A stretch of DNA of 17,384 bases from Pseudomonadota bacterium (GTDB lineage Bacteria > Pseudomonadota > Gammaproteobacteria > Arenicellales > UBA868), in NCBI GenBank assembly GCA_018661145.1, contig JABJIU010000038.1:1-17384 (forward strand), written 5' to 3'. The notes below the pieces were generated by a model. The model was not told the origin of the DNA. It was given only the letters and a program-made list of their open reading frames with translations, and ran no database searches. The translations under genes were made by a program, and so were the position numbers. This document shows, in pieces, positions 1 through 6,221 of this stretch (positions are counted from its first letter, which is position 1; each line of letters opens with the position of its first letter).

Positions 1-364
1 CCAGCATCTGCGCGAGTGCAACCATAGCCCCTTCGAGGCCCTGCTCCGCTGCAGCCTCAAACCACTGTAGTGCCCGGGCATCGTCTTGCGCTATACAGTC
101 TCCGTCCATATACATAAAGCCGAGCCCGTGCAGAGCAGGCCCATAGTCCTGCTGCGCGGCACTTTTCATCCACTTGTAGGCCAGCAGTTCATTACGGACT
201 ACACCAAGACCATTCTGGTGCATGATCGCAAGCCGATATTGGGCTTCGGCTGAACCGGTTTCGGCGAGCGGGCTCAACAACTTCATGGCCTGGGTGAACT
301 GCTTGGCCTCAAACGCTGCGACTCCGCTTGACAGCCTCATTTCTGTTTCGTCTCTTGTATCCAT
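1..364 (-). CDS. Sel1-repeat protein, 5' part only (runs off window start)
   Basis: The reverse complement from the ATG at 362-364 stays open to the window edge, giving about 121 residues. The translation contains tandem Sel1-like (TPR-related) repeats: segments such as AEAQYRLAIMHQNGLGV and PALHGLGFMYMDGD, each followed by an A-W-F/W-M-x-x-A-A-x-Q-x motif. Sel1 repeats form alpha-solenoids that act as protein-interaction scaffolds; no specific partner can be named. No signal peptide is visible at this start. A promoter candidate at 375-403 would put the transcription start only about 4 bases before this ATG, so the in-frame ATG at 338-340, with a weak AAGAGA ribosome site before it, is an alternative start. 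The C-terminal part lies outside the window. Family confidence is good; function is unknown. Confidence 0.75.
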   Translation of the reverse strand, partial: MDTRDETEMRLSSGVAAFEAKQFTQAMKLLSPLAETGSAEAQYRLAIMHQNGLGVVRNELLAYKWMKSAAQQDYGPALHGLGFMYMDGDCIAQDDARALQWFEAAAEQGLEGAMVALAQML

Positions 365-374
365 ATTGATAGTC

Positions 375-403
375 TGTATAGTTTTTCTTAAGAAAGTATC
401 CAA
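375..403 (-). promoter_or_regulatory. Candidate sigma70 promoter with a palindrome in its spacer (Sel1 gene)
   Basis: On the minus strand, TTGGAT (398-403) and TATACA (375-380) are separated by exactly 17 bases and sit just upstream of the Sel1-repeat gene. The spacer contains a perfect 12-bp palindrome, TTTCTTAAGAAA (384-395), which could be an operator or chance in AT-rich DNA. The match is by eye only. Confidence 0.4.
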
Positions 404-466
404 CAATTCCGCTGCGTCAGTATGTTATTCCTGACTGCCACTACCCAATTGGATATGGAGGCGCCC

Positions 467-541
467 ATGATCAGGGTATTACACTATGTCCTGATCAGGA
501 ATTATCTTTTATCGCAACGCCAGGCAGTCATCATCTCATGA
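467..541 (+). CDS. 24-codon leader ORF overlapping the TrpD2-like gene
   Basis: An ATG at 467 follows a strong Shine-Dalgarno sequence (TGGAGG, 455-460; 6-base spacing) and opens a 24-codon frame ending at TGA 539-541. That stop overlaps the ATG of the next gene as ATGA. The next gene has no visible ribosome site of its own, so translation of this short ORF may deliver ribosomes to it by termination-reinitiation. The peptide begins MIRVLHYVLIRNYL, is rich in Ile, Val and Leu, and has no Trp, so it is not a classic trp-type attenuator peptide. The octamer TGATCAGG occurs twice inside it (468-475 and 492-499), the second copy as part of the perfect palindrome CCTGATCAGG (490-499). Whether the peptide itself matters is unknown. 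Confidence 0.5.
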   Translation: MIRVLHYVLIRNYLLSQRQAVIIS

Positions 542-1632
542 CCATGCGCCAGTATATTCAGAAGATCGCGACCGGACCCGAGTTGAGCAAAGATCTGTCC
601 CGGGAGGAGGCAAGGGATGGCATGCGCTGTATTCTTTCGGGTGATGCGGATCCGGTCGAAGCTGCTATCTTCTTGATCGCCCTGCGAATGAAGCGTGAGA
701 CGATGCCTGAAAACCTGGGTGTGTTGGATGCACTGCTGGAGCATACCCATCAGGCCAAAACCACGGTCGATGATGTACTGGACTTATCTGATCCCTTCGA
801 CGGCTTTACCCGAGGGCTGCCCGCGGCACCATTTCTTCCACCGGTGTTGGCGGCTTGTGGGGTGGCGACGATCAGCAACGGCGCGGAATCGGTTGGCCCG
901 AAATACGGCGCCACCCATCGTAAAGTACTGCGTGCAGCTGGCGTGAACGTTGATCTGAGCCCCGAGGAGGCGTCTTTACAAATTGCGAACAAGCAAGTTG
1001 GGTGGGCGTATGTGGATCAGCGAGTGGCCTGTCCGAAGTTGCACGATCTGGTCTCGTTACGGACAAAGATCGTGAAGCGACCGTGTCTCACCACACTTGA
1101 AGTGTTGCTCGGTCCGGTCCGCGGCACCAAACGGACGCACCTCGTCACGGGTTATGTCCACAAACCGTACCCACCGATCTACACGGCATTGGCTCGCTCA
1201 TCGGGATACGCTTCGGCGATTATCGTGCGTGGCGTAGAGGGCGGGGTTATTCCCTCCCTCAATCAGCCCTCGAAGTTGGTCTCTTACAGAGACAAAGAGT
1301 CGGATACTGAGACCAGGCTTGATCCTGCTGATTACGCCATCAAATCTCCGGATCGCGCTGTTCCGCTGCCGGAGAATTTGCCCCCACAGGAAGCCAGCGA
1401 CGAGATTAAGGGGCCTATCGATGCAGACGCGCTGTCGCAGGCAGCGGCAACGGCAGGGCTTGCGGCCCTGGCGGGCGACGCTGGGCCCGTACGTGACAGT
1501 CTGGTTTATGGGGCGGCGCTATGCCTGTGCCGCTTGGGGTGCTGCCCGGATCCGGCTACCGCTGCGGAAAAAGTCCGCCAGGTGATCGACGCAGGTCATG
1601 CGGCCCGTCGTTTTGAGGCGGCCGTTCAGTAG
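538..1632 (+). CDS. TrpD2-like glycosyl/phosphoribosyltransferase (anthranilate phosphoribosyltransferase family)
   Basis: This 364-residue protein has the two-part architecture of the TrpD/nucleoside-phosphorylase class. A helical Glycos_trans_3N-like domain covers roughly residues 3-70, and a Glycos_transf_3-like alpha/beta domain covers about 80-330. The PRPP-binding GTGGD loop of true TrpD is absent: the equivalent segment around residues 85-97 reads DPFDGFTRGLP. The usual KHGNR-SS motif is replaced by SNGAESVGPKYGATH (113-127). This resembles the TrpD2 (YbiB) subgroup, whose E. coli member is reported to bind nucleic acid rather than make tryptophan. A role in Trp synthesis is therefore doubtful. 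The ATG at 538 overlaps the stop of a leader ORF, and a second in-frame ATG lies at 544. The gene converges on phosphoribulokinase, and the stop codons overlap by 7 bases. The substrate is unknown. Confidence 0.8.
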   Translation: MTMRQYIQKIATGPELSKDLSREEARDGMRCILSGDADPVEAAIFLIALRMKRETMPENLGVLDALLEHTHQAKTTVDDVLDLSDPFDGFTRGLPAAPFLPPVLAACGVATISNGAESVGPKYGATHRKVLRAAGVNVDLSPEEASLQIANKQVGWAYVDQRVACPKLHDLVSLRTKIVKRPCLTTLEVLLGPVRGTKRTHLVTGYVHKPYPPIYTALARSSGYASAIIVRGVEGGVIPSLNQPSKLVSYRDKESDTETRLDPADYAIKSPDRAVPLPENLPPQEASDEIKGPIDADALSQAAATAGLAALAGDAGPVRDSLVYGAALCLCRLGCCPDPATAAEKVRQVIDAGHAARRFEAAVQ

Positions 1633-2528
1633 TCTTTCTGGCGTGCGCCGTGCTCGAACTCCTTCGTTTTCTTCGTCATCGCGTCAATGATTGGCGCGAG
1701 GATCAATTCCATGGCGAGGCCCATTTTTCCTCCCGGAATGACAATGGTATTGCGCCGAGATATAAAGGAATCGTGCAGCATCGCCAGAAGATAGGGAAAG
1801 TCAATGTCAAACTTGGCGGGATCACGGAAGCGGATCACCACAAAACTTTCGTCTGGCGTCGGGATGTCCCGGGCAATAAATGGATTCGAAGTGTCTACTG
1901 TCGGTACCCGCTGGAAGTTGATATCGGTTCTGGAGAACTGCGGGGCAATGTAGTGAACGTAATCGTGCATCCGTCGAAGAATGGTTTCGGTCACCGCCTC
2001 CGGTTCGTAACCCCTGCTCTCGGTATCACGATGAATTTTCTGGATCCATTCGAGATTGACGATTGGTACGACCCCCACAAGCAGATCAACGTGCTGAGCG
2101 ATATTGACCGATCCATGGGCTACGCCTCCGTGTAACCCCTCGTAGAAGAGCAGATCGGTTTCGTCTGATATTTCCTCCCAGGGTGTAAAGGTCCCGGGTT
2201 TCTGTTTGTACGGGGCGGCTTCTGATTCGTTGTGGAGGTAGTAGCGGATCTTTCCGGTGCCGGTCTCGCTATAACTTCTGAACAGTGTCTCGAGTTTTTC
2301 AAAGTGATTTCCATCTGGACCGAAGTGACTGAGATCACGACCGGTTTGTTGCGCCTTAGCGACCTCCTCACGCATTTGATAACGATCAAATTTGTGGAAA
2401 CTGTCTCCTTCAACAGTGGTGGCCTTCAGGTGCTCACGCAGGAAGATATGCTCTACAGCCGTTTTAACCGTGCTGGTCCCAGCACCAGATGAACCGGTAA
2501 CGGCGATGACAGGATGGCGTGTGGACAT
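1626..2528 (-). CDS. prk: Phosphoribulokinase (Calvin cycle)
   Basis: Phosphoribulokinase phosphorylates ribulose 5-phosphate with ATP to make ribulose 1,5-bisphosphate, the RuBisCO substrate; it is cytosolic. At 300 residues it fits the proteobacterial class I (octameric) enzyme. Visible features are a Walker A loop GSSGAGTS (12-19), the catalytic-base region GDSFHKFDR with D42 and R49, an acidic segment FYEGLHGG containing E130, and the WIQKIHRDTESRGY segment with K164, R167 and D168, close to residues known from the Rhodobacter sphaeroides enzyme. The start is supported by the ribosome site GGGAGAAG just upstream on the minus strand. The gene diverges from a CbbR-type regulator, the usual pairing for cbb genes. 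No RuBisCO or other Calvin gene is in the window, so the kinase appears to stand apart from its pathway genes. Confidence 0.95.
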   Translation of the reverse strand: MSTRHPVIAVTGSSGAGTSTVKTAVEHIFLREHLKATTVEGDSFHKFDRYQMREEVAKAQQTGRDLSHFGPDGNHFEKLETLFRSYSETGTGKIRYYLHNESEAAPYKQKPGTFTPWEEISDETDLLFYEGLHGGVAHGSVNIAQHVDLLVGVVPIVNLEWIQKIHRDTESRGYEPEAVTETILRRMHDYVHYIAPQFSRTDINFQRVPTVDTSNPFIARDIPTPDESFVVIRFRDPAKFDIDFPYLLAMLHDSFISRRNTIVIPGGKMGLAMELILAPIIDAMTKKTKEFEHGARQKDY

Positions 2529-2594
2529 TGAATCTTCTCCCGGAACGGGCGTTTAAAGCAGTAAACCGGTGCTGCAGGTACGGCAACCTCAGGA

Positions 2595-2623
2595 AATATA
2601 TGAGATTTGGTCCATCAGGTTAA
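2595..2623 (-). promoter_or_regulatory. Candidate prk promoter
   Basis: On the minus strand, TTAACC (2618-2623) and TATATT (2595-2600) are spaced by 17 bases, predicting a transcription start near 2588, about 60 bases before the prk start codon. The -10 is a 5/6 match and the -35 a 4/6 match; a weak -35 is typical of activator-dependent promoters. The palindromic cluster at 2635-2666 then lies at about -47 to -78, where LysR-type activators usually bind. Confidence 0.45.
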
Positions 2624-2666
2624 GCAAATTAATTTTATTTTATAAATAAGCTAATACTGATAGTAT
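2620..2666. promoter_or_regulatory. Palindrome cluster in the prk-cbbR intergenic region (candidate CbbR operator)
   Basis: Three inverted repeats follow one another between the divergent genes: TTAA-N5-TTAA (2620-2632), TTATTT-TAT-AAATAA (2635-2649) and ATACT-GAT-AGTAT (2654-2666). The last two contain the LysR-type T-N11-A spacing (T2636/A2648 and T2655/A2667). Their centres are about 16-18 bases apart, so a tetramer could bind one face of the helix. The first repeat overlaps the candidate prk -35. CbbR regulators are known to bind such divergent regions, activating cbb genes and repressing themselves. The rest of the 195-bp gap (2529-2723) shows nothing else I can name. Confidence 0.5.
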
Positions 2667-2723
2667 AGAATTGAAAGAAACCGCGGGTCTAATTCGGCAT
2701 TCAAGAGAAAAAAAGGGGGGGTC

Positions 2724-3632
2724 ATGCACATTACGATCCGGCAGTTGCAGGTATTTGAGGCGGTAGCTCGCCATCTCAGTTATACCCGGGCGGCCGAAGA
2801 GCTGCATCTCACGCAGCCGGCAGTATCGATGCAGATCAAACAGATGGAAAGTTCAATCGGTCTGCCAATGTTTGAGCAGATTGGAAAGAAGATTTATCTG
2901 ACTCAGGCGGGTGATGCCATGTTGGTACATGCGCGGACGATCATGCGCCATCTCGAAGCGGCGTCGGAAGAAATGAATGATCTTCGCGGTGAGGATTCTG
3001 GGCGCCTACGGGTTGCGATCGCATCAACCGTCAATTACTTCGCTACGCGACTTCTCGCCGATTTTTCGCGGGAAAATCCGGCGGTGGAGATCTCGCTTGA
3101 CGTCACCAACCGCGAGTCATTGCTCAGCCGGCTCGAGGCCAATCTTCCGGATCTAGCACTCATGGGCAAGCCCCCGGCCGAATTGGATCTGGTATCAGAG
3201 TCCTTCATGGATAATCCGCTGATCGTGATCGCGGCGCCGGACCATCCGTTGGCTGCGAAGCGGCAGATTCCATTGGCGGACCTTTCAACCGCGCACTTTG
3301 TGGTTCGTGAGCCAGGCTCTGGAACGCGCGTTGCGATGGAGCGATTTTTTTCCGACCAGGAATTTAGTTATCAAAAGAGCATGGAGCTCATGGGCAACGA
3401 GGCTGTCAAACAGGGAGTGGAGGCGGGTCTCGGTCTTGCGGTGGTCTCCGCCCACACAGTCGAGCAGGAACTTACCCTTAAGCGTCTGGTAAAGCTGGAT
3501 GTTGCAGGGATGCCGATTATGCGCCGTTGGTATGTGGCGTGTCGCAAAGGCAAGCGCCTCTCACCTACGGCTGAGGCCTTTCGCCGTTTCGTGCTCGAGG
3601 CCGGGACTCGGGGGTCGGATGCTGGCCGTTAA
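2724..3632 (+). CDS. cbbR: LysR-type transcriptional regulator, CbbR-like
   Basis: This 302-residue protein has an N-terminal winged helix-turn-helix (about residues 4-63; TRAAEELHLTQPAVSMQIKQ is the recognition region), a linker helix to about 90, and a LysR substrate-binding domain (about 92-296) with the REPGSGTR and GLGLAVVS segments common in CbbR proteins. CbbR senses metabolites such as RuBP, PEP or NADPH and activates carbon-fixation genes. The assignment rests on divergence from phosphoribulokinase and general sequence resemblance, so other LysR subfamilies cannot be excluded. The start is fixed by an unusual ribosome site: seven A then seven G (2708-2721) ending 2 bases before the ATG at 2724. 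Autoregulation through the palindromes in the shared intergenic region is likely. Confidence 0.85.
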   Translation: MHITIRQLQVFEAVARHLSYTRAAEELHLTQPAVSMQIKQMESSIGLPMFEQIGKKIYLTQAGDAMLVHARTIMRHLEAASEEMNDLRGEDSGRLRVAIASTVNYFATRLLADFSRENPAVEISLDVTNRESLLSRLEANLPDLALMGKPPAELDLVSESFMDNPLIVIAAPDHPLAAKRQIPLADLSTAHFVVREPGSGTRVAMERFFSDQEFSYQKSMELMGNEAVKQGVEAGLGLAVVSAHTVEQELTLKRLVKLDVAGMPIMRRWYVACRKGKRLSPTAEAFRRFVLEAGTRGSDAGR

Positions 3633-3696
3633 GAATACTATCAATACCGGCTTACAGCCCATAAAATCAGCGGACCGCCTGTGGTGTCGGCGTGAT

Positions 3697-3725
3697 ACTG
3701 ACCCGCGCGACTTGGCTCGGTCAGT
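3697..3725. repeat. Inverted repeat upstream of the second LysR gene
   Basis: Perfect 7-bp arms ACTGACC (3697-3703) and GGTCAGT (3719-3725) flank a 15-base spacer in the 126-bp gap between the two LysR genes, about 35 bases before the downstream start codon. It could be an operator for autoregulation or a weak RNA hairpin. There is no T-run, so it is not a standard terminator. Confidence 0.35.
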
Positions 3726-3758
3726 TGATTTAGCGAACGGCAGATAGGGAGTTTACCC

Positions 3759-4667
3759 ATGGCAGATAGACGACTTCAGGTCTTTGCAACGGTAGCCAGA
3801 CTGCTGAGCTTCACCAAAGCGGCTGAGTCGTTGCACATGACCCAGCCCGCCGTTACTTTCCAGATCCGTCAGTTGGAGGATTACTTCAACACCCGCCTGT
3901 TCGACCGCACCCACAACCGTATCAGCCTCACGTCAGCGGGCCATCTGGTGAAGGGTTATGCCGACCAGATCCTCTCCTTTTATAGTGAGATGGATAACGA
4001 GGTCCGCAAGTTAACCGGAGACGTCTTGGGTCCACTGGTTCTGGGCGCGAGTACCACCATCGGCGAGTACGTGATCCCGAGCATTCTGGGCGAGTATCAG
4101 GCGAAGTTTCCCAATGTTGCGGTGCGGCTTCATGTAGCCAATACCGAGGGTGTTCTTCATATGGTGGAGAGCAATGAGATTGACATCGGCATTGTCGAGG
4201 GCCCCGTGGGTAATAAAAACCTAGTGTCCAAGGTTTGCTGGGATGACGAACTTGTTGTTGTGACCCCTCCGGGACATCCGCTGACGGAAAACCCGATCAG
4301 CGGTGTGGACGCACTTCTTGAATATCCGTTCATCAGCCGTGAGGAAGGCTCGGGCACCCGAAATGTCATTGTTGACTATCTTCAATCGGCGGGGTGCGAT
4401 ATTTCGGATCTCAACCTGACTATGGAATTTGGCAGTCCCGAATCCATCAAGAGCGCAGTCGTTGCAGGGCTAGGTATCTCGATTCTGTCTATTGCAACCC
4501 TCAACAAGGAACTGGAACTCGGCATGCTTTCCAAGTTAAGTCTCGACCCGCCACTGACCCGGCCTTTTTCTATTGTTTATCAGAGGCAAAAGTTTCGGCT
4601 GCGGGCGATGGATGAATTTCTGGAATTCACCGAGTCGCATTGCGGGGAAAAGCAGGCGGCTAAGTAG
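3759..4667 (+). CDS. LysR-type transcriptional regulator, YeiE/CysL-like
   Basis: A second 302-residue LysR regulator. The N-terminal helix-turn-helix (about 3-62) includes FTKAAESLHMTQPAVTFQIR. The C-terminal effector domain (about 88-295) carries REEGSGTRN, the SPESIKSAVVAGLGISILS segment, and a C-terminal QRQKFRLRAMDEFL. These resemble the YeiE/CysL branch, whose members respond to sulfur or iron-related signals; the effector here is not known. It is clearly different from the CbbR-like neighbour and is not a recent duplicate. The start is supported by AGGGAG about 7 bases before the ATG. A short unknown gene begins 29 bases after the stop and is probably co-transcribed. In an autotroph a sulfur-assimilation or carbon-fixation co-regulator is plausible but is inference. 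Confidence 0.85.
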   Translation: MADRRLQVFATVARLLSFTKAAESLHMTQPAVTFQIRQLEDYFNTRLFDRTHNRISLTSAGHLVKGYADQILSFYSEMDNEVRKLTGDVLGPLVLGASTTIGEYVIPSILGEYQAKFPNVAVRLHVANTEGVLHMVESNEIDIGIVEGPVGNKNLVSKVCWDDELVVVTPPGHPLTENPISGVDALLEYPFISREEGSGTRNVIVDYLQSAGCDISDLNLTMEFGSPESIKSAVVAGLGISILSIATLNKELELGMLSKLSLDPPLTRPFSIVYQRQKFRLRAMDEFLEFTESHCGEKQAAK

Positions 4668-4696
4668 CGCCCTAAGCCCGCGCTGGACCGGAACCG

Positions 4697-5065
4697 ATGG
4701 GAAAGCTCGAGGAGCGACAACTGCGGGCAGTGCTTGAGGCATTAACCGATGCGGAAGTCGTGAGCGTGCTGGATTTCGCGCAATATCTCAGAGACCGTCG
4801 ACCCACTGCACCGAAACCGTCGACCGAGATTGTTGAGATCCCGCGTCCTGAGGATGAAAGCGTTATCGCCGCAATCCGTCGTTTGACGCAGACCTACCCT
4901 ATGCTGGATCGGGGTACGGTATTTAACGAAGCCTCCAGCCTGATGACACGTCATGTTGTGCAGGGCGAGAGCCGTGAAGATACCATCGATCGGTTAGAAG
5001 CGCTTTTTCAGTCCCGGTATACGTCGTTACAGGCCAAGTCTGCCTCCGAGGGTCCAGATACCTGA
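4697..5065 (+). CDS. Conserved-type hypothetical protein, 122 aa
   Basis: I do not recognise this protein. It is 122 residues, highly charged, with no signal peptide or membrane segment. The N-terminal 35 residues (LEERQLRAVLEALTD, then VLDFAQYLRDRR) resemble the amphipathic helix of DUF2281/VapB-like small proteins, in which a VLDFAxYL motif recurs. A Pro-rich linker (36-53) follows, then a helical half (54-112) with a REDTIDRLEALF segment. The start codon follows a weak GGA-type ribosome site. It lies 29 bases behind the second LysR gene in the same direction, with no promoter visible between them, so it is likely in that operon. It could be a regulatory partner or small structural protein; no function is assigned. 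Confidence 0.65.
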   Translation: MGKLEERQLRAVLEALTDAEVVSVLDFAQYLRDRRPTAPKPSTEIVEIPRPEDESVIAAIRRLTQTYPMLDRGTVFNEASSLMTRHVVQGESREDTIDRLEALFQSRYTSLQAKSASEGPDT

Positions 5066-5140
5066 CACATACCTGCAGACGATGAACGCTTTCTCGTTAG
5101 TGTAAGGATGTGCGTCCGATTCTGGGTTACGGACCCCGTG

Positions 5141-5149
5141 TGGTATAAA
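5141..5149 (+). promoter_or_regulatory. Candidate extended -10 promoter for rppH
   Basis: TGG followed by TATAAA (5144-5149) forms an extended -10 element (TGn-TATAAA) about 50 bases upstream of the rppH start. No good -35 is seen 16-18 bases upstream, which extended -10 promoters can tolerate. Confidence 0.4.
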
Positions 5150-5201
5150 TCTTGGGGAATCAACAGTTGATCTCAGGCGGAAATGGACTCAGGATTATCT
5201 G

Positions 5202-5693
5202 ATGGACGAGAAGTTACATTCGGTATCTGACGCTGACGGTTATCGACCGAACGTTGGTATCGTGCTCATCAATAACGCGGGTCAGGTGCTCTGGGCCCGC
5301 CGAAGTCGTCATGACGGCTGGCAATTCCCGCAAGGGGGAATTGAACAAGGGGAAACACTCGAGCAGGCAGCCTACCGAGAACTTTATGAAGAGGTCGGGT
5401 TGCGCCCACAGAATGTGGAACTGGTCGGCCGGACCCGCGATTGGCTGCGTTACGATGTACCGGGTAGCTTGCGCTCTCGCAGCGCTACGTTCAAAGGGCA
5501 GAAGCAGGTATGGTTTCTGATGAAGTTAGTGGCGTCAGATTGCACAATCTGTCTTGATCACAGCGATGCACCGGAATTTGACCGGTGGCAGTGGGTCGAT
5601 TATTGGCTACCGCCGCGTAAGGTCGTGTCTTTCAAACGCAGTGTCTACGAGCTCGCTCTATCAGAACTTGAGCCGATGCTGCGCTTCGTCTGA
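5202..5693 (+). CDS. rppH: RNA pyrophosphohydrolase (Nudix)
   Basis: RppH removes pyrophosphate from the 5' triphosphate end of mRNA, leaving a monophosphate that triggers RNase E-dependent decay; it is cytosolic. The 163-residue protein starts with the family hallmark DGYRPNVGIVL (12-22) and has the complete Nudix box G-x5-E-x7-R-E-x2-E-E-x-G (G45, E51, R59, E60, E63, E64, G66), with the RppH-type WQFPQGGI entry. The FKRSVYEL segment near the C terminus is also typical. Length matches the family (about 155-175). The first 10 residues precede the conserved start, but the ATG at 5202 is the only reasonable one. The gene has its own candidate promoter and converges on rfaE2, leaving 32 bases between the stops. 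Confidence 0.95.
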   Translation: MDEKLHSVSDADGYRPNVGIVLINNAGQVLWARRSRHDGWQFPQGGIEQGETLEQAAYRELYEEVGLRPQNVELVGRTRDWLRYDVPGSLRSRSATFKGQKQVWFLMKLVASDCTICLDHSDAPEFDRWQWVDYWLPPRKVVSFKRSVYELALSELEPMLRFV

Positions 5694-5713
5694 AGACGGC
5701 TTTCGGTATCAGC

Positions 5714-5729
5714 TTAGCCAGGGGGCTAA
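5714..5729. other. Hairpin between convergent rppH and rfaE2
   Basis: TTAGCC-AGGG-GGCTAA (5714-5729) is a perfect 6-bp stem with a 4-base loop between the converging genes, overlapping the rfaE2 stop codon. It lacks a T-run on both strands, so it may be a weak bidirectional terminator or a 3'-end stabilising stem. Confidence 0.3.
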
Positions 5730-6202
5730 TCGCCGCGAATGCGGGTGATCAGGTCTGACGTGGACCGCTCATAGCGAAAGGGCAGGCTATGGACCGCCCC
5801 ACCATTGGCGCGCACCTCTTGGGCCCCAACAATGTCATCCGTTGCCCAGTCTCCGCCCTTGACCAGGTGATCCGGCTGGACCCGGAGGATCAGCTTGAGT
5901 GGCGTATCGTCATTGAACGCGGTCACGAGACTGACACACTCCAAAGCAGCAATAACAGCAAGGCGATCTTCCAGGGAATTGATCGGCCGGTCTGGCGCCT
6001 TGCCCAATTGCTGAACAGATGGGTCCGAGTTCAGTCCAACTAGGAGTGTTGCCCCGAGGGTCGCAGCTTCCTCCAGATAGGAGACGTGACCTCGATGGAG
6101 GATATCAAAAACGCCGTTGGTGAATATCAGAGGACGCGGGAAATCGCGGATCCGCCGAGTGAGCGTATCCCAATCGAGGACGATTTTCTCTGCGCTGTTC
6201 AC
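5726..6202 (-). CDS. rfaE2: D-glycero-beta-D-manno-heptose 1-phosphate adenylyltransferase (stand-alone HldE C-domain)
   Basis: This enzyme transfers AMP from ATP to heptose 1-phosphate, giving ADP-heptose for the LPS inner core. The protein is a single nucleotidyltransferase domain with the segment TNGVFDILHRGHVSYLEEA (HxGH at about 36-39 from the GTG start) and NSDPSV, VKGGDW and the C-terminal STSDLITRIR. In E. coli this domain is fused to the RfaE1 kinase in HldE; here it is separate, and no kinase is in the window. The start chosen is the GTG at 6200-6202 (158 residues), 19 bases after the dolP stop. An upstream GTG at 6257-6259 would overlap dolP by 38 bases and add a Ser/Thr-rich stretch absent from the family. 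Neither start has a clear ribosome site. It is the last gene of the minus-strand operon. Confidence 0.88.
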   Translation of the reverse strand: MNSAEKIVLDWDTLTRRIRDFPRPLIFTNGVFDILHRGHVSYLEEAATLGATLLVGLNSDPSVQQLGKAPDRPINSLEDRLAVIAALECVSLVTAFNDDTPLKLILRVQPDHLVKGGDWATDDIVGAQEVRANGGAVHSLPFRYERSTSDLITRIRGD

Positions 6203-6221
6203 CGCGGTCAGCGGCCAAAAA

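Noticed and set aside
222..434. 70-aa plus-strand ORF near the window start
   Set aside because: It overlaps the Sel1-repeat frame on the opposite strand, which shows clear repeat motifs.
538..1632. Canonical trpD assignment
   Set aside because: The GTGGD and KHGNR motifs are missing and no trp genes are nearby; TrpD2-like fits better.
1650..2135. 161-aa plus-strand ORF inside phosphoribulokinase
   Set aside because: It is the antisense shadow of a well-conserved kinase and has no recognisable domain.
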